From: Anaerolineae bacterium
Lineage (GTDB): Bacteria; Chloroflexota; Anaerolineae; 4572-78; J111
Direction of reading: 5' to 3'
NCBI GenBank assembly: GCA_023382535.1
Contig: JAHDWA010000036.1
Location: 41,638-105,637 of the forward strand
DNA: 64,000 nt
Part shown: positions 9,075 through 18,273 of the stretch, piece after piece
Layout of the letters: each line of letters opens with the position of its first letter
Numbering within the stretch: the first letter of the stretch is position 1
The notes under the pieces: generated by a model
What the model saw: the letters and a program-made list of their open reading frames with translations, nothing else
Databases searched by the model: none
What the model was told of the DNA's origin: nothing
Translations under genes and position numbers: made by a program

Positions 9075-9163
9075 CAGTAACTCCCCCGTAATCCAAGATC
9101 TTTAGCTGCTGTAATAAAACGTCAAATTTGGTAGCATACCTTGTCTTTATCACGCATCACGCT

Positions 9164-9955
9164 TCAGAATGTGCTGCTTATCTTACCCCCATCCACCGGC
9201 AGCGAGACGCCGGTGATGTAACTGGCCTGTTCTGAAGCCAGAAAAGCAACCACGGCTCCAAACTCCTCCGGCTCACCAACCCGGCCGAGCGCAGCCGCCT
9301 GGCCCATCGCGGCGATGGCCTCGGTCACGGTTTGCTCACTTTTCTGCGCCCGGGTCCGGCCCAACTGCTCGATCCGGTCGGTGTGGATGGTCCCCGGCAT
9401 AATGTTGTTGACGGTAATGCGATACGGGCCGACTTGATTGGCCAGAGTCTTGGCCAGCCCATGCACCGCTGCCCGGATTGAATTCGACAGCACCAGGTTG
9501 TCCAACGGTTCTTTAACCGAGGTGCTGGTGATGTTGATAATCCGGCCCCAGCGTTCCTTCTGCATAGGCGGCAGCGCCGCGCGAATGAGCCGGACCGCGC
9601 TCATCAGCGTCAAATTGAAGGCTTCTTGCCACTGCTTGTCTTCAAAATCGCCAAAATCGCCGGCCGGCGGCCCGCCCGCATTCGTCACCAAAATGTGCAG
9701 CTTACCAAAATGCTTGACCGTCTCCTTGACCACCTGCTCGATGTCGCGGGAATTGGACATATCCGCCGGGATGGCCAGCAGTTCACTGCCGGTAGCGGTG
9801 GCGATTTCATCCGCCGTGACTTTCAGAACTTTGCCGTTGCGGGCGCAAATGGCGACTTTGGCTCCCTCGCTGGCCAGGGCCAACGCACTGGCCCGGCCCA
9901 GGCCCTTGGAAGAAGCCGTGACCAGAGCGACTTTATCTTTAAGACCGAGGTCCAT
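9164..9955 (-). CDS. divergent SDR-family oxidoreductase
   Basis: A 263-residue Rossmann-fold short-chain dehydrogenase/reductase, FabG-like in length and layout. The N-terminal cofactor motif is TASSKGLG, then NAGGPPAG, then the Ser of IINITSTS. Where classical SDRs have YxxxK, the sequence reads LSNSIRAAVHGL, so both Tyr and Lys are replaced. A subgroup of annotated '3-oxoacyl-ACP reductases' shares this SNxxR form, and its chemistry is uncertain. The C-terminus has the usual SYITGVSLPVDGG. It is monocistronic or follows the E1-like gene on the minus strand across a word-palindrome element. Confidence 0.87.
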   Translation of the reverse strand: MDLGLKDKVALVTASSKGLGRASALALASEGAKVAICARNGKVLKVTADEIATATGSELLAIPADMSNSRDIEQVVKETVKHFGKLHILVTNAGGPPAGDFGDFEDKQWQEAFNLTLMSAVRLIRAALPPMQKERWGRIINITSTSVKEPLDNLVLSNSIRAAVHGLAKTLANQVGPYRITVNNIMPGTIHTDRIEQLGRTRAQKSEQTVTEAIAAMGQAAALGRVGEPEEFGAVVAFLASEQASYITGVSLPVDGGKISSTF

Positions 9956-9964
9956 GTTTCCCCC

Positions 9965-10034
9965 AATTGACAGTTAACTGTTGACGATTGACTGTTGACA
10001 ATTGTCAATAATCAACGGTCAATGATCAATGACC
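9965..10034. repeat. word-palindrome intergenic element 5
   Basis: The word 'ttgac' recurs (tgacagttaactgttgac and tgttgacaattgtcaata). The right half repeats 'tcaatgatcaatgacc' and covers the last codons of the E1-like gene, so the element extends into coding sequence there. Confidence 0.65.
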
Positions 10035-11057
10035 AACGTACTTGGCGTACAGCCCCCTCGCCACGCGCTCGTCTTCCGTCCCTTTGATGATGGCCCGCGC
10101 ATCGGCGAAGAGGGTGATTTCATAGCTGTCAACAATGAAGCGCAGCAAATAATCGTTGCGGGCGGTAATCTCGCTGACCGGGGCCAGCCGCTCGGCCAGC
10201 TCGGCCAGGGGCAGTTTGCCCGCGCCCGGCACGCGCAGTTGGACCGCATTGCGCCCGCACAAATTGGCAATCTGCCCGCCTTTTTCCTGCTTGAGAAATT
10301 CAAAGTTGCGCTGTTGGCAGGCCGGACAATCGGGGCGGGGACCGCTGCCCTCAAATTGCTCAAAGGTGTTGTACCACAAGTCGAAGTGAATAATGCCCTG
10401 GTTCAAATCGCCCTGGCCGACGATCAGCTTGATGGCTTCGGTGGCGCTGACGCTGGCAATGGCTGCCACTACCGGGCCGACCACCCCGGCGGTATCGCAG
10501 GTGGCCGTTGTGCCGGGCGGCGGCACATCGTTGAAAAGGCAGCGCAGGCAGGCCGTTTGGCCGGGGATAATGGTCTGGCTCATGCCATAGGTAGCGACCG
10601 CGCCGGTGTAAATCCAGGGGATATTGTGCTTGATGCAGGCGTCGTTGAGGATGTAGCGGGTCTCAAAGTTGTCGGTGCCATCCAGGACCAGCGTCGCCCC
10701 GGCAATGAGGCTTTCGACGTTCTCGGCGTTGACATCGCTGACGATGCCGCGCACCTCGATCTCGGAGTTGATGGCCCGCAGCTTGCGCTCGGCGGCGGCA
10801 GCTTTGGGCAAGGCTTCGGCCAAATCCTGCTCGTCGAACAGGAGCTGCCGCTGCAAGTTGTTCAGCTCGATGAAATCCCGGTCTACAACCGTCAAATGGC
10901 CCACCCCGGCCCGAGCCAGGTGGTTAGCGATGTTCGTGCCGGTCGCGCCACAGCCGACGACGACCACGCGGGCGGCTAATAATTTTTGCTGCCCCTCAAC
11001 GCCGATGCCGGGAAATATCGTTTGGCGAAGGTAGCGGGAGAGATTATTGTTAGGCAT
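10026..11057 (-). CDS. ThiF/MoeB-family E1-like adenylyltransferase
   Basis: A 343-residue enzyme that should adenylate the C-terminal Gly of a ubiquitin-like sulfur carrier (MoaD/ThiS/CysO type). Seen: nucleotide loop VVGCGATGTN, DRDFIELNNLQRQ, GTDNFETR, the CLRC and CPAC pairs for structural zinc, and TCDTAGVVG around the candidate catalytic Cys. There is no C-terminal rhodanese domain; instead there is an ~80-residue tail ending in ARGLYAKYVG. It lies downstream of a JAMM peptidase on the same strand. No MoaD/ThiS-like partner is in the window. Confidence 0.9.
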   Translation of the reverse strand: MPNNNLSRYLRQTIFPGIGVEGQQKLLAARVVVVGCGATGTNIANHLARAGVGHLTVVDRDFIELNNLQRQLLFDEQDLAEALPKAAAAERKLRAINSEIEVRGIVSDVNAENVESLIAGATLVLDGTDNFETRYILNDACIKHNIPWIYTGAVATYGMSQTIIPGQTACLRCLFNDVPPPGTTATCDTAGVVGPVVAAIASVSATEAIKLIVGQGDLNQGIIHFDLWYNTFEQFEGSGPRPDCPACQQRNFEFLKQEKGGQIANLCGRNAVQLRVPGAGKLPLAELAERLAPVSEITARNDYLLRFIVDSYEITLFADARAIIKGTEDERVARGLYAKYVGH

Positions 11058-11127
11058 TGTTGTCGCTTTTCATATTCACAAGCAAAAATTCTGTAGCTTG
11101 GGCGTATTGTTTTTTAATAGATGGCAT

Positions 11128-11172
11128 GAGGGATTTCTCGTTCCGCTTCGCTTCACTCGAAATGACATGACT
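11128..11172. repeat. small intergenic inverted element
   Basis: The text ggatttctcgttccgcttcg continues to ctcgaaatgacatg, with 'cgcttcgctt' words inside. Similar 'ctcgcttcgctcgaaatgac' sequences are common intergenic repeats in many bacteria. It lies between the JAMM and E1-like genes. Confidence 0.4.
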
Positions 11173-11198
11173 CCTTAGCCTCAGCCTTAGCCTGCAAC

Positions 11199-11627
11199 TC
11201 AGACCGCCTGCTCATCCACAATCTCCAACGCCACCCACTCAAAGCGGCGCAGGCCGGAGTCGGCCAGCCGCCAGATTTGGGTATGGAGCGGCATGCCTTC
11301 GTGGACGGAGGCGATGAGATAATAAACCTCGTCCCAGGCGTTGTCCATATCGGTTTGGGAGGGGATGGCCGGCCAGTCGGGGTGGGAGTGGTAGATGCCG
11401 ATGATGTCCAGCCCGGTCTCGTCGGCGGCAAGCTGGACTTCGCCAAACTCTTCGGCACTGATGATAAAGCGGTCGTTGCGCTCGGTGTTTTGGTTGGTCG
11501 CCCGGCGGACATAGCGTACTAGGCCACCGTCGTCAAAGCTGCCCAGCAAGAAACCGCAGCACTCCGCCGGATAAATTTCCTTGGCGTGAGCATAAATTTG
11601 TTTGAGCTGGGCGTCGGTAATTTTCAT
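11199..11627 (-). CDS. JAMM/MPN-domain metalloprotease
   Basis: A 142-residue Mov34/MPN/PAD-1 family isopeptidase. The zinc motif is complete: Glu22 (YPAECCGFLLG), His80 and His82 (YHSHPDW), Ser90 and Asp93 (PSQTD). Bacterial members such as Mec+ cleave after the diGly of a sulfur carrier or release its cargo. The neighbouring E1-like gene supports a sulfur-carrier or ubiquitin-like conjugation/processing role. It is single-domain with no signal peptide. Confidence 0.9.
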   Translation of the reverse strand: MKITDAQLKQIYAHAKEIYPAECCGFLLGSFDDGGLVRYVRRATNQNTERNDRFIISAEEFGEVQLAADETGLDIIGIYHSHPDWPAIPSQTDMDNAWDEVYYLIASVHEGMPLHTQIWRLADSGLRRFEWVALEIVDEQAV

Positions 11628-11654
11628 CTTCCAAATATTAGAAAGGATCAGGAG

Positions 11655-11707
11655 ATTAGAGATTGAGGACTATCTTCTATCTACTATCTTCTATCCTCTA
11701 TCTTCCC
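11655..11707. repeat. word-repeat intergenic element 6
   Basis: The word 'tatcttctatc' repeats in tandem, with a weaker 'gagattagagattgagg' opposite arm. It ends 1 nt before the DnaC-like stop codon. Confidence 0.55.
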
Positions 11708-13117
<1,410 letters not shown>

Positions 13118-13140
13118 TATGCCAGCCAGTGAATAAGAAA

Positions 13141-13195
13141 ACTGGAGTAACAAAGCGAAGCTTTGTCAGCCAAAGCACAGCTTTGGCACTCCAGT
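13141..13195. repeat. inverted intergenic element 7
   Basis: Ends are actggagt and actccagt. Inside are two small hairpins, caaagcgaagctttg and ccaaagcacagctttgg. It lies between the DnaD-like stop and the DnaC-like start and might act as an RNA hairpin between the two cistrons. Confidence 0.6.
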
Positions 13196-13199
13196 TGGG

Positions 13200-13898
13200 C
13201 TAATGTTGAATCAACTGCCGCTCTTCGTCGGTGTACCAGGGTTTGTTGCCGCCGTCCTCGTCTTTACCTTTGCCGTCGTCGCGGCCGGAGGTAGCCATGC
13301 GTTCCAGCACGGCCCTGATGTAACTCCACTTGCGGACGTTGTTTTCGACCGCAATTTTGAAGGCATCCTCAATCCAGGCCTGGGGATAGTTCGCTTCGGC
13401 GTCTTTCAGTTCATCGGCCAGAATCGGCGAGAGCAAACCGATGTTGGCCTCATACAACTCAAAAATATTAGAGCGCTTGGCCGGCGGGGCGATTTCAGCG
13501 CCGCTGACGGCCACGACGCCCATTTCACCGGCGACAATTTTGGCATGCGCCTGCCGCCCCCGCTCGCTGTTAAGAAAGTACAGGTCATGGCGGCCGGCCT
13601 CGTCTTCCACCTGGGCGTAGAGCAGCGTCCCCCGCTCGACGGCCCGGCTCAAGCCCTGGTTAAGGGCACGAGCCACATCCTCGTCAAGCAGCGCCAGGCT
13701 GTGGACCAGAGTTTCGTCGGTCAGCAGCTCATTGTGCGAAATCACCTGCCGCGCCTGCCGGTAATGGACCCACAAAAAATGGAGCGTAACCTTCAGCTCG
13801 GTCAGGTTGTCAATTTGGGGCAGCAACCGGGCAAAAAACAAATCCGGCACCGACGTAAAGCGTAATTCACCTGCGGGAAAACCGTTAAATTTTTCCAT
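13200..13898 (-). CDS. DnaD-domain primosome protein
   Basis: A 232-residue protein. Its C-terminal part (about 145-205: NIFELYEANIGLLSPILADE through WSYIRAVLERM) matches the DnaD/DnaB_2 domain found in Firmicutes primosome proteins DnaD and DnaB. The N-terminal half looks like a winged-helix domain of the same family. The C-terminus is acidic and Lys-rich. It sits between dnaB (helicase) and the tandem DnaC-like ATPase on the same strand, which supports a role in helicase loading or restart. Confidence 0.82.
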   Translation of the reverse strand: MEKFNGFPAGELRFTSVPDLFFARLLPQIDNLTELKVTLHFLWVHYRQARQVISHNELLTDETLVHSLALLDEDVARALNQGLSRAVERGTLLYAQVEDEAGRHDLYFLNSERGRQAHAKIVAGEMGVVAVSGAEIAPPAKRSNIFELYEANIGLLSPILADELKDAEANYPQAWIEDAFKIAVENNVRKWSYIRAVLERMATSGRDDGKGKDEDGGNKPWYTDEERQLIQH

Positions 13899-13976
13899 AA
13901 TTGTAAATGGTGAATTATGAATTACGAATTGTGAACCGTTAACCCTTCACAATTTACTATTCAAAATTCACAATTA
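13899..13976. repeat. word-palindrome intergenic element 8
   Basis: The left arm repeats 'gtgaattatgaattacgaattgtgaa'-like words in short units. The right arm carries 'ttcacaatttactattcaaa' and 'attcacaatta'. It fills the whole gap from the dnaB stop to the DnaD-like start. Confidence 0.7.
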
Positions 13977-15335
13977 GTACTCCATCGGTTGTCTGCGCAC
14001 CTCCAGATCCACAAACTGGGCCAGGTGCTTTTTGAAGTAAACCGAGAAGATACCGGTGGGGCCAGAGCGGTGCTTGCTGACGATAATCTCGGCGATATTG
14101 GGGAATTCGGTGTCGGCATTGTAGACATCGTCGCGGTAGACAAACATCACCACGTCGGCGTCCTGCTCGATCGAGCCACTTTCTCTTAAATCCGACAGCA
14201 TCGGCCGCTTGTCGTGGCGCGATTCTACCTGGCGGGATAACTGGCTGAGAGCCAGAATCGGCACATTTAACTCACGGGCCAGGGCCTTGATCGAGCGGGA
14301 GATGTAGCTGATTTCCTGCTGGCGGTTTTCGCTGCGCGAGTCGCCGCGCATCAGTTGCAGATAGTCAATAATAATCATATCCAGGCCGTGCTCGGCGTGG
14401 AGGCGGCGGGCCTTGGTCCGCAGTTCCAGGGCCGAAATGGCCGCACTGTCGTCAATAAAGAAGGAGGTGTTGGACAGGAGATTGGTAGCCTGCATAAAGG
14501 TCGGCCACTCGTTCTCTTTGATCTCGCCTCGGCGCAAGCGCTGGCTGTCAATGCCGGTTTCGGCGGAGATGAGACGCTGCACCAACTGCTCGTCGCTCAT
14601 TTCCAGGCTGAACATGGCAATGCGTTTCTGAAAGCGCCGGGCGGCATGGAGGGCCATACTCAAAGCCAATGACGTTTTGCCCATACCCGGTCTTCCGGCC
14701 AAAATAATCACATCGGACCGCTGCAAGCCACCCAGCAGTTTGTCCAGATCGGCCAGGCCGGTAGGGATGCCGATGATCTCGCCGCGATGCTGGTAAAGGT
14801 ATTCCACCCGGTCGTGATATTGATCGAGAACCTGGCGGATGGGCCGCAGATCGCGGTCTACCCGGCGGGCGGCCACCCCAAAAATGATCTCCTCGGCCCG
14901 GTCAACCACCTCGTCGGCGTCTTCGGTATCCTCGTAGGCCAGCCGGGCGATTTGTCCGGCGGCGTCAATCAGCCGGCGCAGAACGGCGGTGCGTTCGACG
15001 ATGCGGGCATAGTATTCTACGTGGATCGAGGTCGGCGTGGCGTTGATCAGGCTGGTCAAATAAGACGCCCCGCCAATTTCGACCAGTTGGCCCCGGCGCT
15101 CCAGTTCATCGGTCAGCGTGACCAGGTCAGCCGGTTCGCGCCGTTCATGCAGGTCGCGAATCGCTTCGAAGACCCAACTGTGACGCTCCACGTAGAAGTC
15201 AACGGGCTGCAAAAAAGTTGCCACCCGAATGATCGCATCGGGATCAATCAGCAGCGAGCCTAGAACGGCTTCTTCGGCTTCGACATTATGCGGCTGTAAT
15301 CTGTCGGGCACGGTGCCCGGTAAAATATCAACCAT
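13974..15335 (-). CDS. dnaB: replicative DNA helicase DnaB
   Basis: A 453-residue ring helicase that unwinds DNA at the fork. The N-terminal helical domain begins with [16 protein letters not shown]. The RecA-like domain has Walker [10 protein letters not shown] at residues 214-222, [13 protein letters not shown], Walker [11 protein letters not shown], and [10 protein letters not shown] with the conserved Arg and Gln. Length and motif order are normal and no intein is present. It is the first gene of a minus-strand dnaB, DnaD-like, DnaC-like series, so helicase and probable loader are encoded together. Confidence 0.96.
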   Translation of the reverse strand: MVDILPGTVPDRLQPHNVEAEEAVLGSLLIDPDAIIRVATFLQPVDFYVERHSWVFEAIRDLHERREPADLVTLTDELERRGQLVEIGGASYLTSLINATPTSIHVEYYARIVERTAVLRRLIDAAGQIARLAYEDTEDADEVVDRAEEIIFGVAARRVDRDLRPIRQVLDQYHDRVEYLYQHRGEIIGIPTGLADLDKLLGGLQRSDVIILAGRPGMGKTSLALSMALHAARRFQKRIAMFSLEMSDEQLVQRLISAETGIDSQRLRRGEIKENEWPTFMQATNLLSNTSFFIDDSAAISALELRTKARRLHAEHGLDMIIIDYLQLMRGDSRSENRQQEISYISRSIKALARELNVPILALSQLSRQVESRHDKRPMLSDLRESGSIEQDADVVMFVYRDDVYNADTEFPNIAEIIVSKHRSGPTGIFSVYFKKHLAQFVDLEVRRQPMEY

Positions 15336-15594
15336 TGTGACTCGCGAAACTCAGATAGATCAAAAATTTTGACTATAATTTACTCTTGTTTTGAGCAGAA
15401 CAAAAGTTCTAATCGAGAATCATAACACGAGCGCGGGGTTTCGTCAAACAATTTAACGACTTTCCGCGCACGTGAGCAAATTAAAGGCAGGCTAGATTTT
15501 TAGAAAAATGACTTAAAACAGATGTAGAGGGGTTAACAGAGCTTCGCTGAGGCCCACCCAACCCCAGCCTGACGCTCTGCCCGATCTTCGTTAC

Positions 15595-16119
15595 TCAATT
15601 TTTACCCAGGTCGTCCAGGTCAAGTTCATCAATAAAGTCACGGAAAACGGCCAGTTGTTCCTCTTCCTCTTCGGACAGGGGTTCAGTGTCCCGATCCATA
15701 TCGGCCTCTTCCAGACTCGTCTCCGGCACAATCGAAGCCGCCGACATCACTTCTTCCGCTACAAACAGCGGAGCATTGGCCCGCACAGCCAGGGCAATGG
15801 CGTCGCTGGGACGGGCATCAATCTCCATGCTTTGACCATTCACGTCCATCACAATCCGGGCAAAAAAGGTGTCGTTTTTCAACTCGCTGACCGTCACGTG
15901 AGAAATAGTGGCTCCCATTTCGTCTATAACACTTTTTAGCAAATCATGGGTCAAGGGACGGGCTACTTGAACACCCTGTAATTGAATCGTAATCGCATCG
16001 GCTTCAAAGGGTCCAATCCAGATGGGCAGGTAGCGGTCCGTATCTACATCTTTCAAAACTACCACCCGGTGCTGCGACATCAGACTAACGCGAATGCTAT
16101 CTATCTTAACTTCTATCAT
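15595..16119 (-). CDS. bifunctional nuclease domain (DUF151) protein
   Basis: A 174-residue protein. The N-terminal ~125 residues match the BFN/DUF151 domain (MIEVKIDSIRVS, LPIWIGPFEADAI, DARPSDAIALAVRANAPLFV). The rest is an acidic tail ending LDDLGKN, like a UVR-adjacent linker. The start at 16119 rather than 16125 is chosen because aggagg then sits 6 nt upstream; with the earlier ATG it would touch the start codon. DUF151 proteins have been described with RNase/DNase activity, but the role in bacteria is not settled. A good promoter lies upstream. Confidence 0.9.
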   Translation of the reverse strand: MIEVKIDSIRVSLMSQHRVVVLKDVDTDRYLPIWIGPFEADAITIQLQGVQVARPLTHDLLKSVIDEMGATISHVTVSELKNDTFFARIVMDVNGQSMEIDARPSDAIALAVRANAPLFVAEEVMSAASIVPETSLEEADMDRDTEPLSEEEEEQLAVFRDFIDELDLDDLGKN

Positions 16120-16189
16120 GCACATCCTCCTGCCATCAGGCTTTCAGAAAACCGTATCCCAAAGTAAGGCTGACGCCCGAATTGGCTGG

Positions 16190-16218
16190 ATTATACCACA
16201 TGACAGATTCGCTTACAA
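16190..16218 (-). promoter_or_regulatory. sigma70-type promoter for the DUF151 gene
   Basis: On the minus strand, TTGTAA (16218-16213), a 17-nt spacer and TATAAT (16195-16190) give a strong match. It is back to back with the plus-strand promoter at 16226. Confidence 0.65.
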
Positions 16219-16225
16219 GTGACTA

Positions 16226-16255
16226 TTGGCCTATAAATTAGGATACGGTTATAAT
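16226..16255 (+). promoter_or_regulatory. sigma70-type promoter for the lipoprotein/glycosyltransferase operon
   Basis: TTGGCC, an 18-nt spacer and TATAAT. The predicted transcription start (about 16261-16263) falls on the ATG at 16263, so the mRNA may be leaderless. Confidence 0.6.
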
Positions 16256-16262
16256 TTAAGTT

Positions 16263-16976
16263 ATGTTTTTGCCCGCTATGGTTGCTGTTTTTCTCGTTCC
16301 TGCACCCAGTTTTTCCCTCATTTCCAGGCTCACTTTTTCTCTTGTTTCTCTTGTTCTCAAGCTGAATTTGGTAACAAGAGCAGTTCCGCTTATTTTCCTA
16401 ACCCTGGCTTTGAGCGGCTGCGCTGCCCCGGAATCCTTGAGTCCTGCAGCCGCTCAACCTATCCTGGCCCAGACCTGGCAGGCCGGCCAGCACAGTGTCT
16501 GGGAGATTGAGTGGCCGGCTGCGCCCGTCGGCGGCCCGCTGACGGTGGAAACGTGGCAAGCTGGCTCGCGCTACCGCTTTGAAATTCTGGAAGCGACCGT
16601 CCCGGATTTGGTCGGCCAGGTTCTCATCTTTGACGGGCAGATTGCCTGGCGCTATCGTCGTTTTGACCAACCCCAAGATTCTGCCCAATCAGAGGAAGCC
16701 CGGCTTTCCCCGGTGAGCGATGCTTTTGCCATCATCAGCCGCTTGCTTGTAACTGCCCCGGAGACGGCTACCCAAGAAGCGCTGTGGCTGTCATCCGGCC
16801 CGGTCCAAAAACTGACCTTCACCTACTCCAACGGCGATAGTCTGGCTCTGTGGCGCGATGAAGCTACGGGATTGCCGGTGCGGGTGATGTTTACCCTGAG
16901 CGGCCAGCCGGCGACGCTGCGCGCCCGCAGTTTCGCGCCGCTGCCTGACCCACCGGAAGGCTTGTTCAAGCCATGA
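16263..16976 (+). CDS. LolA-like lipoprotein, hypothetical
   Basis: 237 residues in the longest form. A hydrophobic N-terminus ends in the lipobox LALSGC near residue 53, so the mature protein is lipid-anchored on the outer face. From VWEIEWPAAP the sequence looks like the LolA/RseB-type half-barrel (GGPLTVETWQAG, RYRFEI, then FDGQIAWRY), but I would not claim more than similarity of pattern. The signal is unusually long from this ATG; a TTG about 36 codons downstream would give a normal signal peptide, while a leaderless start at 16263 is suggested by the promoter. The stop overlaps the next start (ATGA), implying translational coupling. Confidence 0.7.
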   Translation: MFLPAMVAVFLVPAPSFSLISRLTFSLVSLVLKLNLVTRAVPLIFLTLALSGCAAPESLSPAAAQPILAQTWQAGQHSVWEIEWPAAPVGGPLTVETWQAGSRYRFEILEATVPDLVGQVLIFDGQIAWRYRRFDQPQDSAQSEEARLSPVSDAFAIISRLLVTAPETATQEALWLSSGPVQKLTFTYSNGDSLALWRDEATGLPVRVMFTLSGQPATLRARSFAPLPDPPEGLFKP

Positions 16977-18130
16977 AAATCGCCGTCAATGCCTGGTTTT
17001 GGGATAACTCTGCGGTCGGCAGCGGCCAGTACCTCAAATATTTGCTGCCGGCCCTCTTGGAAGCGGACGGCCGGCTGGAAATCATCCTCATTTCGCCCAA
17101 ACCCTTTGACCTTGCCCTGCCTGAGCGATGCCCTAATCTAAAATTCCATACGGTCAAGACCCCTTTTGCCAACCCCGCCTCCAATCTGGCCAAAGTTTGG
17201 TTTGAGCAGGTTACTTTTCCTCGCGCCTGCCGGAAACTGGGGGTAGACCTGGCCCACGTGCCCTACTTTGGCTCGCCCCTTGCTCCGTCCGTGCCGACGG
17301 TAGTCACCATTCACGATTTGATTCCCATGGTCCTGCCGGAATACCGGGGTGGCTTTTTGGTGCGGCTTTATACCTCGCTGGTGGCCGCGGCTGCCCCGCA
17401 AGCCAAAGTCATTCTGGCCGACTCGGAGGCCAGCCGGCGGGATATTTTGCAGAAACTTGGCCTGCCTGCCGAGCAGGTCCGGGTAGTCTACCTGGCTCCG
17501 GCGCCGCACTTTCAGCCCGCCGAAACCTGGCAGCAGCTTGTCGAGATAAAGAAAAAGTATAACCTGCCGGAGAATTTTGTGTTGTATCTGGGCGGTTACG
17601 ATGTGCGCAAAAATGTCAGCGCCCTGCTGCATGCCTATACCTGGGTCAGCGCCACCCTGGGCGACCAATATCCCCTGGTATTGGCCGGGCGGATGCCCGA
17701 GACCGACACCCCCTTTTTCCCCGACCCGCTGCGGATTGCCCGCGAGCTGGGCCTCGCCGATGTTGTTATCACCCCCGGCTGGGTTGCCGAAGAGGACCGC
17801 CCGTTGCTCTATGCCGCCGCCACTGTGTTTGTCTACCCTTCCCGCTACGAGGGCTTTGGCTTGCCGGTCCTGGAAGCGATGGCCTGCGGTGTTCCGGTCG
17901 TAACCACCAACGCGGCCTCGATCCCGGAGTTGGCCGGCCCGGCTGCTTTCCAGCTTGACCCTCACGACACCAAGCACATGGCCGCGCCGATTATTCGCCT
18001 CTGTACCGAGGAGGAGTCCCGCGATATGATGATCGAGCGGGGGTTTGCTCAGGTAGAGAAGTTTAGCTGGGCCAAGACGGCCGCGGAGACGCTGCGGGTT
18101 TACCGGGAGGTAGTTGGAGATTTCGAGTAG
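16973..18130 (+). CDS. glycosyltransferase family 4 protein
   Basis: A 385-residue GT-B retaining glycosyltransferase. The N-terminal acceptor domain begins MKIAVNAWFWDNSAVGSGQY with the Gly-rich loop. The C-terminal donor domain has FVLYLGGYDVRKN and the E-x7-E motif EGFGLPVLE, followed by AMACGVPVV. It is translationally coupled to the lipoprotein before it. The donor and acceptor are unknown. It is cytoplasmic and likely acts in polysaccharide or glycolipid synthesis together with the glycosyltransferase at 18274. Confidence 0.92.
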   Translation: MKIAVNAWFWDNSAVGSGQYLKYLLPALLEADGRLEIILISPKPFDLALPERCPNLKFHTVKTPFANPASNLAKVWFEQVTFPRACRKLGVDLAHVPYFGSPLAPSVPTVVTIHDLIPMVLPEYRGGFLVRLYTSLVAAAAPQAKVILADSEASRRDILQKLGLPAEQVRVVYLAPAPHFQPAETWQQLVEIKKKYNLPENFVLYLGGYDVRKNVSALLHAYTWVSATLGDQYPLVLAGRMPETDTPFFPDPLRIARELGLADVVITPGWVAEEDRPLLYAAATVFVYPSRYEGFGLPVLEAMACGVPVVTTNAASIPELAGPAAFQLDPHDTKHMAAPIIRLCTEEESRDMMIERGFAQVEKFSWAKTAAETLRVYREVVGDFE

Positions 18131-18145
18131 AGGTTCCAAACTTTT

Positions 18146-18175
18146 TTGAAGAATAGATAGATTCTGTGGTACAAT
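18146..18175 (+). promoter_or_regulatory. sigma70-type promoter upstream of the second glycosyltransferase
   Basis: TTGAAG (18146-18151), an 18-nt spacer and TACAAT (18170-18175), about 90 nt before the start codon. Confidence 0.55.
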
Positions 18176-18273
18176 ACCAAGGGGAGAGCCTTGCCCAAGT
18201 TTAGGTCTCTCTCTCCACCCAGCACGTCCCAAGTTTTCAACACAGCAATGTTAAAGTACAATCTGACGCGTTT

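Noticed and set aside
15336..15594. Promoter for dnaB in the upstream gap
   Set aside because: AT-rich -10-like text exists on the minus strand but no convincing -35 pairs with it.
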